Both the position numbers and the translations under genes were made by a program. DNA of 64,000 bases. It comes from Paroedura picta. Its lineage: Eukaryota; Chordata; Lepidosauria; Squamata; Gekkonidae. Shown here piece after piece: positions 23,616 to 35,426 of this stretch. The notes below the pieces were generated by a model. The model saw nothing but the letters and a program-made list of their open reading frames with translations, was not told the DNA's origin and did no database searches. Location: contig NC_135379.1 in NCBI RefSeq assembly GCF_049243985.1, positions 10,828,501 to 10,892,500 on the forward strand. Direction: 5' to 3'. Numbering within the stretch: position 1 is the first letter of the stretch; the number at the start of each line of letters is the position of its first letter.

Positions 23616-24653
23616 CTCCAGCATGGGTTTGACACCCTATAAACCCTCTTGAGTCTCCGTAATAGACGCAGGCTATAAAGTAAAGAAATAAAATCGAAAT
23701 GATGTCTTTTGGTTTGCTTGTACTTATGTTCAGCCTGTCCAATGCCACACACAAGTACAAATAAATGGGCTTGGGGTACTTAAAGGACTATCTCCCCCGG
23801 TTCTAGCCTACCAACTAAGACCCTCTTCCCAACCCCCCTGTGACCCTGCCTACAGAGGTGAGAAAAGTAGTGACCAGAAAGAGAGAGAGCTTTGGCATGG
23901 GTTCTCAGTTGAAGCTTGCCTGGTCCCTTCCTTACTGTCCTTCCTAGGTTGTTGTTTTTATGATTTTTTAATCTCCTTTTTTAACCATCTCGAGCAGCTC
24001 TCCGGAGGAACACCATCTACCTTTTCCAGACTAATCAATCAATCAACAGCCTACTTTCCGCCAAGAGTTTATTTTATACCCTGCGCTTCATTTATCACAG
24101 AAAAATCAAGCAAGTTTAGGGGGGGCGATCTGATAGGAGCCTGGAATTTGCCAAGTTATGCTCAATCTCTGCTTTCTCTTCCCTAGTAGCTCTTTCCTTA
24201 TCACAGACATGGCCATGTAAACTGTGTAAAATTATATTTCCATTAACTAAAGACTGCAGGGGGGGGGAGTGTGGGCTCTGCCTCTGTGTTTTCCAAGAAC
24301 ACATAAACTCTCATAATTAAACTTTTCACCTTTCTGAGTGTCTTCCGACATGGTGGGTGGTTTGCTCCCCAGATAGATTGGCTCGGAACCATATACAAAG
24401 CAGAAATGACTGAATGGATTTCTGAATTTAGCCATGCGTGGCTTTGCATTGTTTGGGATTCTTTAAAAAAACAAACCTATTTGCATATCTGTCTTTCAAC
24501 ATTTCCTCCCCTAAAAGTCACAGTTTAATACTTCCTTGATTTATCGGGCGGGGTGTGATCTGGTAATCTACTTGAGAAGTAAGTCACTTAACTCCTTTGC
24601 AGAACATTACAAAATCTAGATATTGTGCTACTTCAGACCCATTTGAATCTAAA
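23616..24653. other. Intergenic, nothing recognised
   Basis: Unique-looking DNA except a 30-nt Penelope-like end at about 24621-24651 (TTGTGCTACTTCAGACCC). Confidence 0.4.
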
Positions 24654-25010
24654 ATCTACACCAGGCTTTCTCAACCAGGGTTTTGGGTAACCCTGGGGTT
24701 TCTTGACAGCCACAAAAGGCTTCCTGAGTGGGTGGGAGTTAATTAATTTTAATATATTTTTAAGATGTGTTAAACATTTATCTGGTGATATGACTATATA
24801 TGGCCATGTCTACCTACCCACCTCTCGAGAAATGGCCAATGATGGCCCTGGAGGGGATGGGAAGGGGAGGAGCCCCCGGGTGGGCGTGTCCACAGCTCTG
24901 CTTCCCAACCATATTCTGCACGATGGAGCCACTTCTGGGGTTTCCCAAAGCCTGAAGGAGGTTTCAGGGGGTTCTCAGTGGTAAAAAAGTTGAGAAAGGC
25001 TAATCTAGAC
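24654..25010 (+). mobile_element. Non-autonomous hAT-like element (family B), complete
   Basis: 24662-25002 runs from CAGGCTTTCTCAACC to GTTGAGAAAGGCTA. It is flanked by ATCTACAC and ATCTAGAC (7 of 8 bases match), an 8-bp hAT-type target duplication with a central TA. No transposase frame. Confidence 0.82.
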
Positions 25011-25735
25011 CATTATTTGTTTAAAAGGTTTTTATGCCACCTTTCCACAAGGTGGAAACATTTTAAAAGTAATCATTTACACAGTTAATAATACAGCTAA
25101 CATTTAATTAAAGCACATAAACACCCAAGCTCTAGGCAGGGCCAAACATCTTCACCAACTAGCTGAAGAGGGAGGCAGGTGAATCTTCTTGGGGAAGGAA
25201 TTTTAAAGTGTTGACTTGGACCTTTGAAAGTTTCCAATAACAATGGCAACTTTCCATATTTTATTCCAAAAATATTTTTATTAAAAAAACAACAACATTG
25301 ATTTTAAAGCTTCCTAAAAGTTTAATATACTCTTCCAGTTAGATTTTTCTCCAATACCCAACAATACCTGGGTTGATGTATCTCAGGCAATCAAATCTAT
25401 GAGAACTTCGAAGGAGACGTACTTGAAAAACCTGCGTGTGGTCAGGCTCTTGAGTCAACTGGGCCCTTCCTCCAGATGCCAATGGAGTTTTTATGAGATT
25501 TCTACACAATGACACACTCTGCTCCTTTAAGGGGAAAAGGCACCAGGTTTTGAAACGTATCTCAGCAACAAAGTACATTTAGGCTATAATCCTGCCTACA
25601 GTTGCTTGGAAGTAAATCCAACTGAAACCAGTGGGATTCCAGGATCAAAATGTTTGGGTTTTTAAGCTCCCAATAGCAGAGAATTGTTCATTAGGTACAT
25701 GGTTAAATACATGGTTGATGATGCATTCAGGGTGC
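25003..25735. other. Intergenic with weak LINE-tail similarity
   Basis: About 25025-25110 looks like an L2-type tail. About 25585-25636 carries a short dispersed motif (GGAAGTAAATCCAACTGAAA). Otherwise unique. Confidence 0.35.
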
Positions 25736-25963
25736 AGCTCAGATAAGATTGCCAGCTCTAGGTTGGGAAATACCCAGAGATTTGGGGGGGGGGGGAGCCT
25801 ATGGAGGGTGGGGTTTGTGGAGGGGTCTCCAGTGGGTATGCCATAAAGCCCACCTTCCAAAGTGGCCAATTTCTCCAGGGGAACTGCTCTCTTTTCACCT
25901 GGAGATCAGGTATAATCCCAGTGGCCTCCAGCCACCACCTGGAAATTGGCAACTCTAAGCTCA
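25736..25963 (+). mobile_element. Family-C repeat with possible 8-bp duplication
   Basis: Element about 25744-25955, TAAGATTGCCAGC to TTGGCAACTCTA. Flanks AGCTCAGA and AGCTCAGC match at 7 of 8 bases. It contains a G12 run (25784-25795). Confidence 0.6.
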
Positions 25964-26058
25964 GCCTAATGCACTCTTGTAAAGCTAAGCAAGTGGCTCA
26001 GTAGATGTGAACTGACGTGCAAGCCAGATGTGTTAAATTAGTGAGCAGACGCACAACC

Positions 26059-26148
26059 CCTTAACCCAGCATTTGCTGGCAGGGGCTCATGGGAATTGTA
26101 GTCCATGGACATCTGGAGGACCACAGGTTGACTACCCCTGCCTTAACC
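26059..26148 (-). mobile_element. 74-bp miniature hAT with perfect 8-bp duplication
   Basis: 26067-26140 runs from CAGCATTTGCTGG to GACTACCCCTG, corresponding to one arm of the larger palindromic element. Both sides carry CCTTAACC. Its own intact duplication indicates it inserted in this short form. Confidence 0.85.
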
Positions 26149-26982
26149 AACACTCCCTGCTCAATCCCAAAACTCATCGACAGAACTTCTGTTTGTGAAT
26201 TCTCCTTCCACCCCTTCAAAGCATCATAGAACGCCTGTGTCAACCAACACTCACTCAGTCCAGGACTTACTGAAGCAACAATGGCCCTTTAATAGCCTGC
26301 TTACTAACTCCTCTGCACATTCCTTCCCAGAGCTGCATTCCTTGGTAATATCCTATAACTGGGTTGCTGGTGCATCATCCCCACTCATTGTCAGGCTATG
26401 AGAGTGCAAATGGGCATTCACTGATGCAAAAACTTATAAGAATGTCCCTACAAACACAATCTGTTCATGCATTTTGTTTTTGGCCATCAGGTGAAGTGGC
26501 GTTCAGAGGTGGGTCTGCCATAGCTAGTCTCTGCGTCAGCCCCTAGGCCTCCTTGGTGGTCTCCCAACCAAAGACAAAGCAGGGCTGAACTCTGCTTTGC
26601 TTCTGAGCTACCCAGGTCAGGACTTGCTAACACTGAGCTGCCAATTATTAATCACCCCAGGTCCATGCAAGGGATTTTTAAAAGTGGGAAGGGTTTACAA
26701 TAAATTCCAGAACCTTTGTGAAATGTCTTAATTAGTTCTTTCTCGCTGTTTTCTATAATTTTATAATTCTTTTTCTATTATTTTTCTGATACCATTGTTT
26801 TCATTGATTCAACAAAATCCATCCACCCATCCAGAGAGCCCAGGACATGCCTGATTGTGGCCACTTCTTTCCCCAGGCAAATACTCCGGGCAGAACAATT
26901 GCAGGAGGAAACAGGAGTCTGAATGGACCATTGACATGATAAAGCCGGAGCATTTCACACACATTTCGAGAAGCAAAGGGCA
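26149..26982. other. Intergenic, nothing recognised
   Basis: Unique-looking DNA without a gene. Confidence 0.4.
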
Positions 26983-27100
26983 TCATAGAATCATGGAGAT
27001 GGAAGGGTCCTCCAGGGTCATCTAGTCCAACCCCCTGCGGAATGCAGGAAATGGCCACAAGGGCCAAGCCCCTACACAATCCCATCTGTCCACCTACTTA
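26983..27100 (-). mobile_element. CR1 LINE 3' end
   Basis: TCATAGAATCATGGAGATGG then CATCTAGTCCAACCCCCTGC, the reverse complement of a CR1 terminus. Confidence 0.7.
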
Positions 27101-27399
27101 CAATCTCCCTAAATTCAGCAGCTGAAGATGTCTTGCTCCCCCTCCCCCCCCCCTCACAAAAACGGATCAAAGTTTTTTTTCCCCTAAGGGAGAAACTGTG
27201 GAACATCCCAGAGGTTTCCAGCAAAGATTTCCCCTTAAACCCTTCCCCATGCACAGTGCCGGGCATTGGACAGGCCCAAAAAAACCCGAGTTGGTTTTGC
27301 AAAGCGGCGTTCGGAACTGGATCGTGCCCCTTCCCCCCCCCCCTTTGAACAAGAAAAAAAAAACGCCAACCCCATCCCCCCACATCGACTCATTCATTC

Positions 27400-27740
27400 C
27401 AGGCAAGAATCTGGGGTCGGAGGGCGGGGGGGAGGGAGGCTGAAAGAGCCGCTCTCCCTTCGGCGACTCGCTAATGGCCCATTTCCTCTGCCTAAATGCT
27501 CGTTAGCCCGCTCCCTTTCCCCATTTGCAAGGCTCGGCGACCATTTGCATGAGCTCCCCCATCCCCGGGCTGGCTTTTGTTTCCCGCCGGGGAAGCGCAA
27601 TCGCCGGCGCTCGCTCCCCAAGGACCGCCCCGGGGAGCAATTAGGGCCGGGCCGCCCGCTCTCTCGCTCGCCCCCGGAGGCCTTGCGCCTGGCCCGCGTC
27701 GGCCAGCAGCTCGAGAACTCACGGGCCAGGGAGGAAAAGG
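27400..27740. promoter_or_regulatory. Orphan CpG-rich patch upstream of FZD8
   Basis: High CpG density with a perfect octamer ATTTGCAT (27543-27550) and a nearby ATTTGCAAGG. No coding frame with recognisable domains. It could be a promoter of a non-coding RNA or a developmental enhancer. The right side is abutted by a hAT insertion. Confidence 0.45.
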
Positions 27741-27742
27741 TT

Positions 27743-27859
27743 GGGGTTACCCTCCAGATGTCCATGGACTACAATTCCCATGAGCCCCTGCCAGCTGGCA
27801 GGGGCTCATGGGAATTGTAGTCCATTGACTTCTGGAGGGCCGCAGTTTGACTACCCCTG
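27743..27859. mobile_element. hAT palindrome (family A), left end eroded
   Basis: CCATGGACTACAATTCCCAT and its reverse complement face each other around CCAGCTGG. The right end TTTGACTACCCCTG is intact and the left end is shortened. Confidence 0.75.
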
Positions 27860-27864
27860 CCCTA

Positions 27865-28353
27865 CATTAACTCAGCCTTATCCTTCTGCACATGTTAGAT
27901 AATGCAGTTTCGAAGTGGATTTTCCTGCTCTGCACAGGAAGATCCGGCTGGGCATTACCCAACCGGTGCAGAATGGATAAATGAACACATGCAAACATTT
28001 TGCCATGACCCAGTGTGAAAGCTTGGCCGTTCTTGTTTAGCTCCCTGATGGGTTTCTTAATTTCTTGCATTGGGGCTCCATCCTTACACCTTGCTTTGAC
28101 TCCCCCCCCCCTATTATAAACAGGAAGTTAGGGATTCCCCTTTAAATGGCTAGTGGGTCTTAGCCTTATCAAGTGGAAACATGTAGTATAAAATAATTCA
28201 CAGGTAAGGGTATCCTTTATGTGCTACATTGCTGAAGCATTCTCTTCTCCATATCGCAGCTTAAGAACCGCTGTTCCACGGAACTTGTGTATCTTCCCTG
28301 AAGGCCATAATTGACTTGAGAATACTGCTAGAGAAAAATCGCCATGCTCTTCA
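27865..28353. other. Intergenic, nothing recognised
   Basis: Unique-looking DNA. Confidence 0.4.
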
Positions 28354-28691
28354 CTCTAGGATGGTGGTTCTCAACCTTCCTAATACCGTGACCTTTTAAT
28401 ACAGTTCCGAAACTGAGCAATGGCGTGAAGATCGATTGTTCATGATTGTATATAAATTGTTCTTTTTCTGGGGTTTCTAAATTCAGTTCTGCCTCTTGTC
28501 CCACCTTCCCAATCTTGCTCTGTTCCGCTGCTCCAGACAGATGAACACTCTATCTCGATCTACCCCACAAGGCTGTTGTGCTGATGGCACCCTCCCCCCC
28601 CAAGCTGCTTGCCCTGCCGCGACCCCTGTGAAAGGGTCGTGCGACCCCCAAAGGGGTCCTGACCCCCAAGTGGAGAACCACTGTTCTAAGA
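28354..28691 (+). mobile_element. SPIN-like non-autonomous hAT
   Basis: 28362-28683 opens GGTTCTCAACCTTCCTAATA and TTTTAATACAGTTCC and closes GCGACCCCTGTGAAAGGGTC, CGACCCCCAAAGGGGTC and GAGAACCACTG. These are the ends of the SPIN hAT family, known for horizontal transfer among tetrapods including squamates. Flanks CTCTAGGA and TTCTAAGA (6 of 8) fit the family's TCTAGA-like targets. The interior differs from the SPIN consensus I recall. Confidence 0.78.
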
Positions 28692-28760
28692 AGTGTCTAT
28701 CTTGCATGGAGGCTAATCCTTGGTCTACAATCTCAGCCATGGCTTCAACAGAATGCCAGA

Positions 28761-28866
28761 GTGGCTTTCCGGGTGTCCACAGACTACAATTCCTATGAGC
28801 CCCACCAGCAATTGGCAGGCGCTCATAGGAATTGCAATCCATGGACATCTGGAGAGCCACCCTGGC
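28761..28866. mobile_element. hAT palindrome (family A), old copy
   Basis: GACTACAATTCCTATGAGCC faces GGCGCTCATAGGAATTGCAA; ends diverged. Confidence 0.65.
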
Positions 28867-30543
28867 CATAAGTTTTAAGTGTTCTCTTTCTTTCAGCAAA
28901 ACAGAAATGATAACAACTTTGCAGTCTCTTACCAGGATTTCAGCTGTAGATGGGACAATGGAACAGTTTTATTGAGTCGTACGACTGGAAATATCTAGAT
29001 CAGGCTGTTTGGTAAAAATGAACAGATGGCAAATCTTGATTATGATTTTGCAGAGAATTAGGCAGAGCTGTCATACTCCTCCCACCTCTGGAGATCAAAC
29101 CTGGTATCATTCTCGGCCAAAAAATACAGCAAGATGAAAAACAGGCAAGGTTTATTGTCCTCTTTTAGGCCCAACTTCATTTTGCTCAAGACTATGGGTT
29201 GGGTCCACCCAAGATTTTCTCTCTGTCTCACCTAATTTCCCATATTACAGATGCCAACACAAATGGCTGGTCAACAAAAGGCGTAGACTTTTTGGTATTC
29301 AAAGGATCTTCTTCCTCTCTCCCCCCCTCAAAAAAAATGGTTGGATCCAACCATGTAGGTTGCAAGTTGAGTTACAGTTAAGAGACTGCGTTAAATGGCT
29401 GATTACCACACCATGGTTCCAAAAATGGAATATGTGTATCAGTTAAATGTGTTTGCATTGCTGTAGATCTATCTCACTGCTTATGGAGCCTGTTAATTTG
29501 AAAGCAACATATAACCGAAGGCTCACCTTGGTGCAGGTCTCGGCATTTGAGGCCTGCTCGCTTTTAGGTTGGAACGAGCCAGAATTCTGCTGCTAGAATC
29601 ACACATCAGCGAAGGGCTGTACTGATCCAGCCCGGACTTACCAGCCACACCTGTCACTGTTATCAGGGGTTTAAAAAACAGGAAGCAGGAAGTCGGGAAT
29701 GTGACATGAGTAGGATGGCCAGATTAAGATTTTAAAAATAAAAGTGCATTATCTTTGCAGCCTCTTAAAATAACACCATGAAGTCATCCAGGCGGAGAGG
29801 AGGAGAAACGGTGCTCTGTGTAGCAGCCTCATCCTACACGTTTACTCAATGTTAAGTCTGAATGAGTGAAAGCGGCTTATTCCCGTGAGCCTGGGTTTAC
29901 TTACACGGGAGGAGGTCCCGCTGAAGTTAACAGGACTTCTCAGGAAACACACCAGATTGTGTGGCGTATCTGCATTCCTATGCATGACAGCCAGCCCCAC
30001 TGTCTTCATGGGACTTGACGGGAGAAAACAGATATAGATCAGATTATAACAATTAGTAATCTTTTTATTTTGCCCCACAAAGAGTTATGCAAGCTTCCCT
30101 CCTTGTTAACCAGCAAGCTGGGGGGAAAGGACTATTTTACTAAATTGATTGGACAGAGAAAATAACTGAAGCTGCTTCTGAAGGCCGGACTGCAGCAGGC
30201 TGAGTTTACCTGAAGATTCAAGCAGTCTTCCATCAGGCCTCTATCTCCACAGTTACACTGAAATTGGTCTTCTACCCAGTGTCATGCCTTCCTCCAAGGA
30301 ATCCTGGGAATTGTAGTTTGCTGCCTGTAGCCCTCTGCAAGCTTGGGTCCCAAAACGTGTTGAGCTCGCAGGCTCTTTTACACTTTTGAGAGTAGTGGTT
30401 GTTGGATCTGTGGTTTCGGAGCAACCAGGACCCTGGGAGTTCGTTTCAGCTCTTTACTGTGAGCCCAGCATGATGGGACAAGACTGAACTGAAACTGAAC
30501 CAAAAAACACACAACCGACCCCAACTTATATACAGAAGCCACT
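28867..30543. other. Intergenic, one old dispersed motif
   Basis: Unique DNA except about 29829-29960, which resembles a dispersed repeat with AGTTAACAGGACTTCTC/GGGTTTACTTAC motifs. No gene. Confidence 0.4.
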
Positions 30544-30682
30544 CAATAGATCAGGGGTAGTCAAACTGTGGCCCTCCAAAAGTCCATGGACTGCAATTCC
30601 CATGAGCCCCTGCCAGCGCTGTAGTCCATTGTAGTCCATGGACATCTGGAGGACCGCAGTTTGACTACCCCCTGCAACAGAT
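30544..30682. mobile_element. hAT palindrome (family A) with target duplication
   Basis: 30552-30674, CAGGGGTAGTCAAACTGTGG to TTTGACTACCCCCTG. Flanks CAATAGAT and CAACAGAT (7 of 8). Confidence 0.8.
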
Positions 30683-30799
30683 CTTCCCAGCAGTGCATGC
30701 TAGAGTTTCACTTTAAACTGACTAGACCCAGCAGACAGATCTAGCTGTGCATTGGTCAATTACAGGGCAGGCTTAAGATCCTGCCTTGGACCGGTCCTT

Positions 30800-31000
30800 G
30801 GTAGTTTGATTTCCCACTCCTCCACATGCAGCCAGCTGGGTGACCTTAGGCTAGTCACAGTCCTGATAGATCTGTTTACACAGAACAGTTCTGTCAGAGT
30901 TCTCTCAGCCCCACCTCCTTGCCAGGGGGTCTGTTGTGCGGAGAGTAAGGGGGTTTGTAAGTCACTTTGGGACTCCTTCAAGTAGTGAAGGACTTCCTTC
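30800..31000 (+). mobile_element. tRNA-derived SINE, old copy
   Basis: CCAGCTGGGTGACCTTAGGC core followed by the tail module GGACTCCTTCAAG; the head is diverged. Confidence 0.65.
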
Positions 31001-31189
31001 TTCTCCCCTCTGCAGAGTGGGAAGCCTCTTCCTTGAAAAGGATCTTAATGTCATCCAAAGAGGCTTCCAAGTCCAGCCTGTGGAGGAATCCGGGATCAAA
31101 CCAGTTTGTTGTACCCAAACAAACCTCAAATGGCCAGCGTTCAACGCCTGAAGCTGCAGACCTTCCCCCTTTCGGTGACTCTCCCCCAA

Positions 31190-31790
31190 TTTTTAGGGGC
31201 CCTCTGGCAGTACCGGCCTCTTCGCAGCCACCTGCCCCGGAGGGCAAGGGCCCGCACTCTCCCAGGGTGGGCCACGGGTGACCGCTTCCGCCCAGCCGGG
31301 TCCTTGGTCCGCTTCCTCGGGAGCAAGCTCCTCGATCCAAGGCAGGGCAGCGGCTTGTTTCCTGCTGCGCTGAGGGTCTGGAGGGGCAATGGGAGCCCCG
31401 CGCCTTCCTCTCCGCCGCAAGGCAGCCAAGAGGCGGCGAGGCGCGACCCCCGTCCCCCCCCCCCCCAACTTCTTCCACGCGCTGGACGCCCCTCTCTCCC
31501 CCCTCCCCGGGCCCAGGCCGGCGCCACGTGCTTGCGTTTCCCCGCGGCCCCCCCCCCCCGCCGATCACAGCGCTCCAAAGCGGCGCGGGGGACTCTGCAG
31601 ATCTCGTGCCCCTCGCCCACCCCCCACCGGCCGCAATGAGGGGCCCAGCGGGAGCAGAAGGCGACCCCCACCCCCGACGGGCAGGCGCGAACCAACCTGC
31701 CAGGGGGGCCGCTCAACGCTCCGCTCCCCCGCCCGCCTCGCTCCTCCTCCGCCGCCGCCTCCCGGCCTCAGCGCTTAAGGTGGATCGCGG
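31190..31790. promoter_or_regulatory. Orphan CpG island about 4.5 kb upstream of FZD8
   Basis: About 600 bp of very GC- and CpG-rich DNA with C13 (31454-31466) and C12 (31548-31559) runs and several GGGCGG-like boxes. Open frames on both strands are compositional. Candidate alternative promoter or non-coding RNA start for the FZD8 locus. Confidence 0.5.
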
Positions 31791-34159
31791 ATGGAGGAAG
31801 CAGACAAGCAGCTATCGACCCGGGAGAGGAGAAGGCCCCAAAGTCGCCCCACCTGCACCCGCCCCAAAGGGATTCCCAGAGGGACTGGCAGGCCTCCCCC
31901 CCCACACACTTTTAAAAATCATTTTTCTGTAAGGTGGGTGGGTTGGTTGTAAACACGATTATGTTTGTAAACAACAACAAAAAAACAGGGGGGATAGCCA
32001 TTTATTTATTCCAGTTGTTTGTTTATGATTTATGATGATTTCATTTATACCCCACCACTCCAGTCACTGACTAGCGATAGATAAAACCCCACAATAAAAT
32101 ACTCTGAAAAGAACAAGAATCCAAGGACAAGCAACCTTGTTTAAATACGAAGGGAAACGCAAAACTCTGCAGAAGGGCGGCAGACAAAGCTATGAATGAA
32201 TGAATGAATGAATGAATGAATGAATGAATGAATGAATGAATGAATGAATGAAGATGGAGGGGGTGGGAGAATCACCCATTTCTCATCCTTTCAGCTGAAG
32301 CTGGACAGCTCTGGAAAACAGCAGCGGCTGAAACTGGGAAAGCCATAAGAAAACCTGCAGGTGACTTCTGCAGTATGTTATTACCCTAACCGGTCAACAA
32401 CAGCCTGTTGGTAATATGGGTTTTATACCCAACTCTGTGAGACACAGGTCTATCGATAACGGTAGATGTGATAAGCTCAATGGAGCACCCAGGATTAGAA
32501 GCAGTGTACCTTAACGGCTGAATGCTCGGGTAAGTTTAGTTAGCAGCCCGTCAGCTGGGCAAGATGAACTTTTGTGCTGAAAAAGAGAAAACAAAGTTTG
32601 AGGCCAGTGACACCTTTATTCATTTATAGTTAGATTAAAAAAGAAAACAAGACCAACAAAGTTTAAATTTGGGTATTAGCTTCCATGTGCAACAGCAACA
32701 AGGAGAGATCAAACTGGATTCAGTGAGATTTGCTTCTGATGAACAGCAAGGTCTTCTTGCATTCATTGGGTTCAAAGTGGAGAGGCGGGGAACAGGAATA
32801 GTCTACCTGCAAGATGAATGAGGATGGCTCATTCATACCTGCAGTCTCAGGGGAAAGGGGGCAGGGAATGGGGGGAGGGTCGCTCCTCCCCACAGACACA
32901 AGCATCACCTCCTTGGTTCGGTCAGCATTCACCCAGTTTCCTCAGTTTCTCATGCTGTTGCTTACCTGCAAATCAACTCCATAGATTTCAGTAGCATTTT
33001 CCTTCCAGATAAGCATATGGCTCTAAAGTGCTCATACCTGCATGGCGATTTTATATTTTAAGAGGGTTTTCTATTTAGGGCCAGACCATTTTCTACAATC
33101 TCCTTTAGCACTGCTGTGGAGGGGCGGAAGTGGCTTTTGTTTTACACCAAAGAATCACATCTCCCCCCCCACACACACACACACAGTCCATGAATCGGCC
33201 GAAGTGGAGAACTACAAAGTCTCGTTTTTTTGCAACGTAAGCAATTTTAAGTTTGCATTTTTATTCGCCAGATCGTGCCCGGTTTAATAAGTGTCGTGGA
33301 CCGTTCTTAATGGTTTGTTTTCCAGGGCTTTCCTAACTAGCAATTACCCTTCCTCCCGCAACACTCAGCTAGTCTGCTGTCCATCCTTATATCCGCCAGA
33401 GCGAAGGAGAGAAAGATGGCTACAGACAAAAATGTCCTTAGCGTTTGCTTCTTGGACCCTATCTTGCTGGCTCTCCTGAAATCAAGCTGAGAGCCAGGGA
33501 TTTATTTCCTGCTCAGGACTTCTTTCCAAGCTCTGGATCATGGGGAAAAGAGAAAAAGTCAAACTAAAATTGAAGAGTCCTCATGCCTGCAAATATTATA
33601 TATATATTCAAATATATACATATATTTATAATCTGTGAATCAGCACACGAGTTTGTGCTGGCCTTGGCAATGCTTGGTTGGCACACCCTAGTTCTACCAG
33701 TCCCATACCACCTGGGCACAGTCTTCACTGGCTGAGCTCTTGCATTTTTATCTTCCCTTTCTCCCTGGAGTGCAGGGCAGCATGTTTTCCTGGTCCCTTG
33801 TGGAATCCCTATGATTTTGTAGGCTGAGCTGAGAAAGGGAGAGACCGGCCCAGGATGACCCAGAAAGTTGCATGTATGCACAGGACTTTCAGACCCACAC
33901 TAGCTCTTGCAGATTTCTTGCTCGCCAAAGGGAGGCAGTGCAGCTGGGGAAGCCACTGTTCCACAGCAGACAATTTTGCTCTGCGTCTTTAAGAACTCAG
34001 ATCCAGTCCCCAGATCACAGATAGCAAAACTGTGTGCAAGACCCAGGAGAGACTGATAATCAGTGACGGAAAAGCCCTGTCTGTTATCACCCAGTTTTAT
34101 TTGCAGCTAAAGTAACAGCTATGCCCAGGTAAACAGAAACAAAGTTTCTGGGTCCACAG
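31791..34159. other. Intergenic with a TGAA microsatellite
   Basis: Mostly unique DNA. 32192-32252 is a (TGAA)n tract of about 15 units. About 32040-32110 resembles an L2-type tail (TTTATACCCCACCACTCC). A short CA tract lies near 33170. Confidence 0.5.
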
Positions 34160-34272
34160 ATTCAAATGAGTAGCCGTGTTGGTCTGAAGTAGCACAATAA
34201 AATCAGAGTCCAGTAGCACCTTTAAGACCAACAAAGATTTAATCAAGGTGTGAGCTTTCGTCAGACTATGAT
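34160..34272 (-). mobile_element. Penelope-like 3' end
   Basis: The minus strand reads GTCTGACGAAAGCTCACACC, then CTTTGTTGGTCTTAAAGGTG, and ends CCAACACGGCTACTCATTTG. It keeps a hammerhead-like CTGACGA and AAAGC, but the helix II stem seen at 4577-4595 is missing between them. Confidence 0.65.
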
Positions 34273-34562
34273 CTTCTTACATGACAGGGAATATATAGCA
34301 AAAATCAGTTCTGTTACATCTGTGTCACAACCAGATACAGAGAAGCTGAAGGCAGGCTTAAGACCAGGGGTAGTCAACCTGTGGTGCTCCAGATGTCCAT
34401 GGACTACAATTCCCATGAGCCCCTGCCAGCGTTTGCCAACAGCTCGAGAAACTTGCTCTTTAGTTCCTCCAGGCCTACAGGTCAAGGCCGGGAAGAACTC
34501 CCAATTCCAGCTGTGGCTTAAAAGGTTTCTGCTCAGGGCTTAAAAAGAGCTTGTCTGTGCAC

Positions 34563-34594
<32 letters not shown>

Positions 34595-35426
34595 TCATTA
34601 TTATTACTAATTATTAATTTTAATAATATCCTCCCAGTATGGCTCAGGGCGGTGTACAAAATGGGGGTGTTAAAATTAACAGTGAATCAAAAACACGCAA
34701 TACCTCAATATTAAATAAGACAAAATAAAACTTAAGTAACAAACTGGCAGCATTAACAATACATTTGACTACTCAGAGATCTCCAGAGTGGATGTCACTC
34801 AATGGGGGGGGGGTTGTTGTGGTGGGGGATAGATGTTTTATGTCTTTGATTCATTTATGTCCCACCTTTTTGCCTAATGGGAAATCCAAAGCAGGTTAAA
34901 TCATTCTCCTCTCTTCCATGTTATCCTTACAACAACCCTGTGAGGTAGGTTTGTCAAACAGAGCCTTCTGCCTGCCCAGATGGGGTGGCATCTCTGGGCT
35001 CACTCAGAGATGAGGCTAGGAGTAGAACCAAGCAAAAACAGAAAGGGGACCACCCTAGCTGCTGGTCCTCTTTCCCTGCCCATCCATTCTTATATGCACC
35101 ATACTGGCCTGCTTAGATGTGCTCTCAGCCAAAGGGGAAGGTCCCAGACTGGTAGAGCAGCAGGTGCAAGGCTGAGAAAGGAGCGGGGCCCGAATTCCCA
35201 GAAAGTCCAAGGAGGCAGAAGTTTCTTCCCATTCAATTAGATCTGTACCTTCCCTTTACCGATCGGAGCACAAGGAGGTGATGCCGAGAACAGAGATGGG
35301 CAAAACTTCACAGCACCCTGCATTATTCATTGTTTTTAGTGCCGTCCACCTGCACCACTCTGTTTTTCATAATCACACCAAAGTGGGCACAGCCCCAAGA
35401 AGACTAGGGTTCGAAACTATGAGCTG
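34273..35426. other. Intergenic with hAT half-copy, TTA repeat and LINE tails
   Basis: 34365-34434 is a hAT family-A left arm. (TTA)n lies at about 34562-34592. About 34615-34760 (GGCTCAGGGCGGTGTACAAA) and 34846-34955 (CAACAACCCTGTGAGGTAGG) are L2/CR1-type tails. No gene. Confidence 0.5.

Noticed and set aside
31106-31932. Several overlapping frames of 130-196 codons in the orphan CpG island
   Set aside because: Pro/Arg/Gly-rich on both strands with no domain or splice support; treated as a CpG island only.
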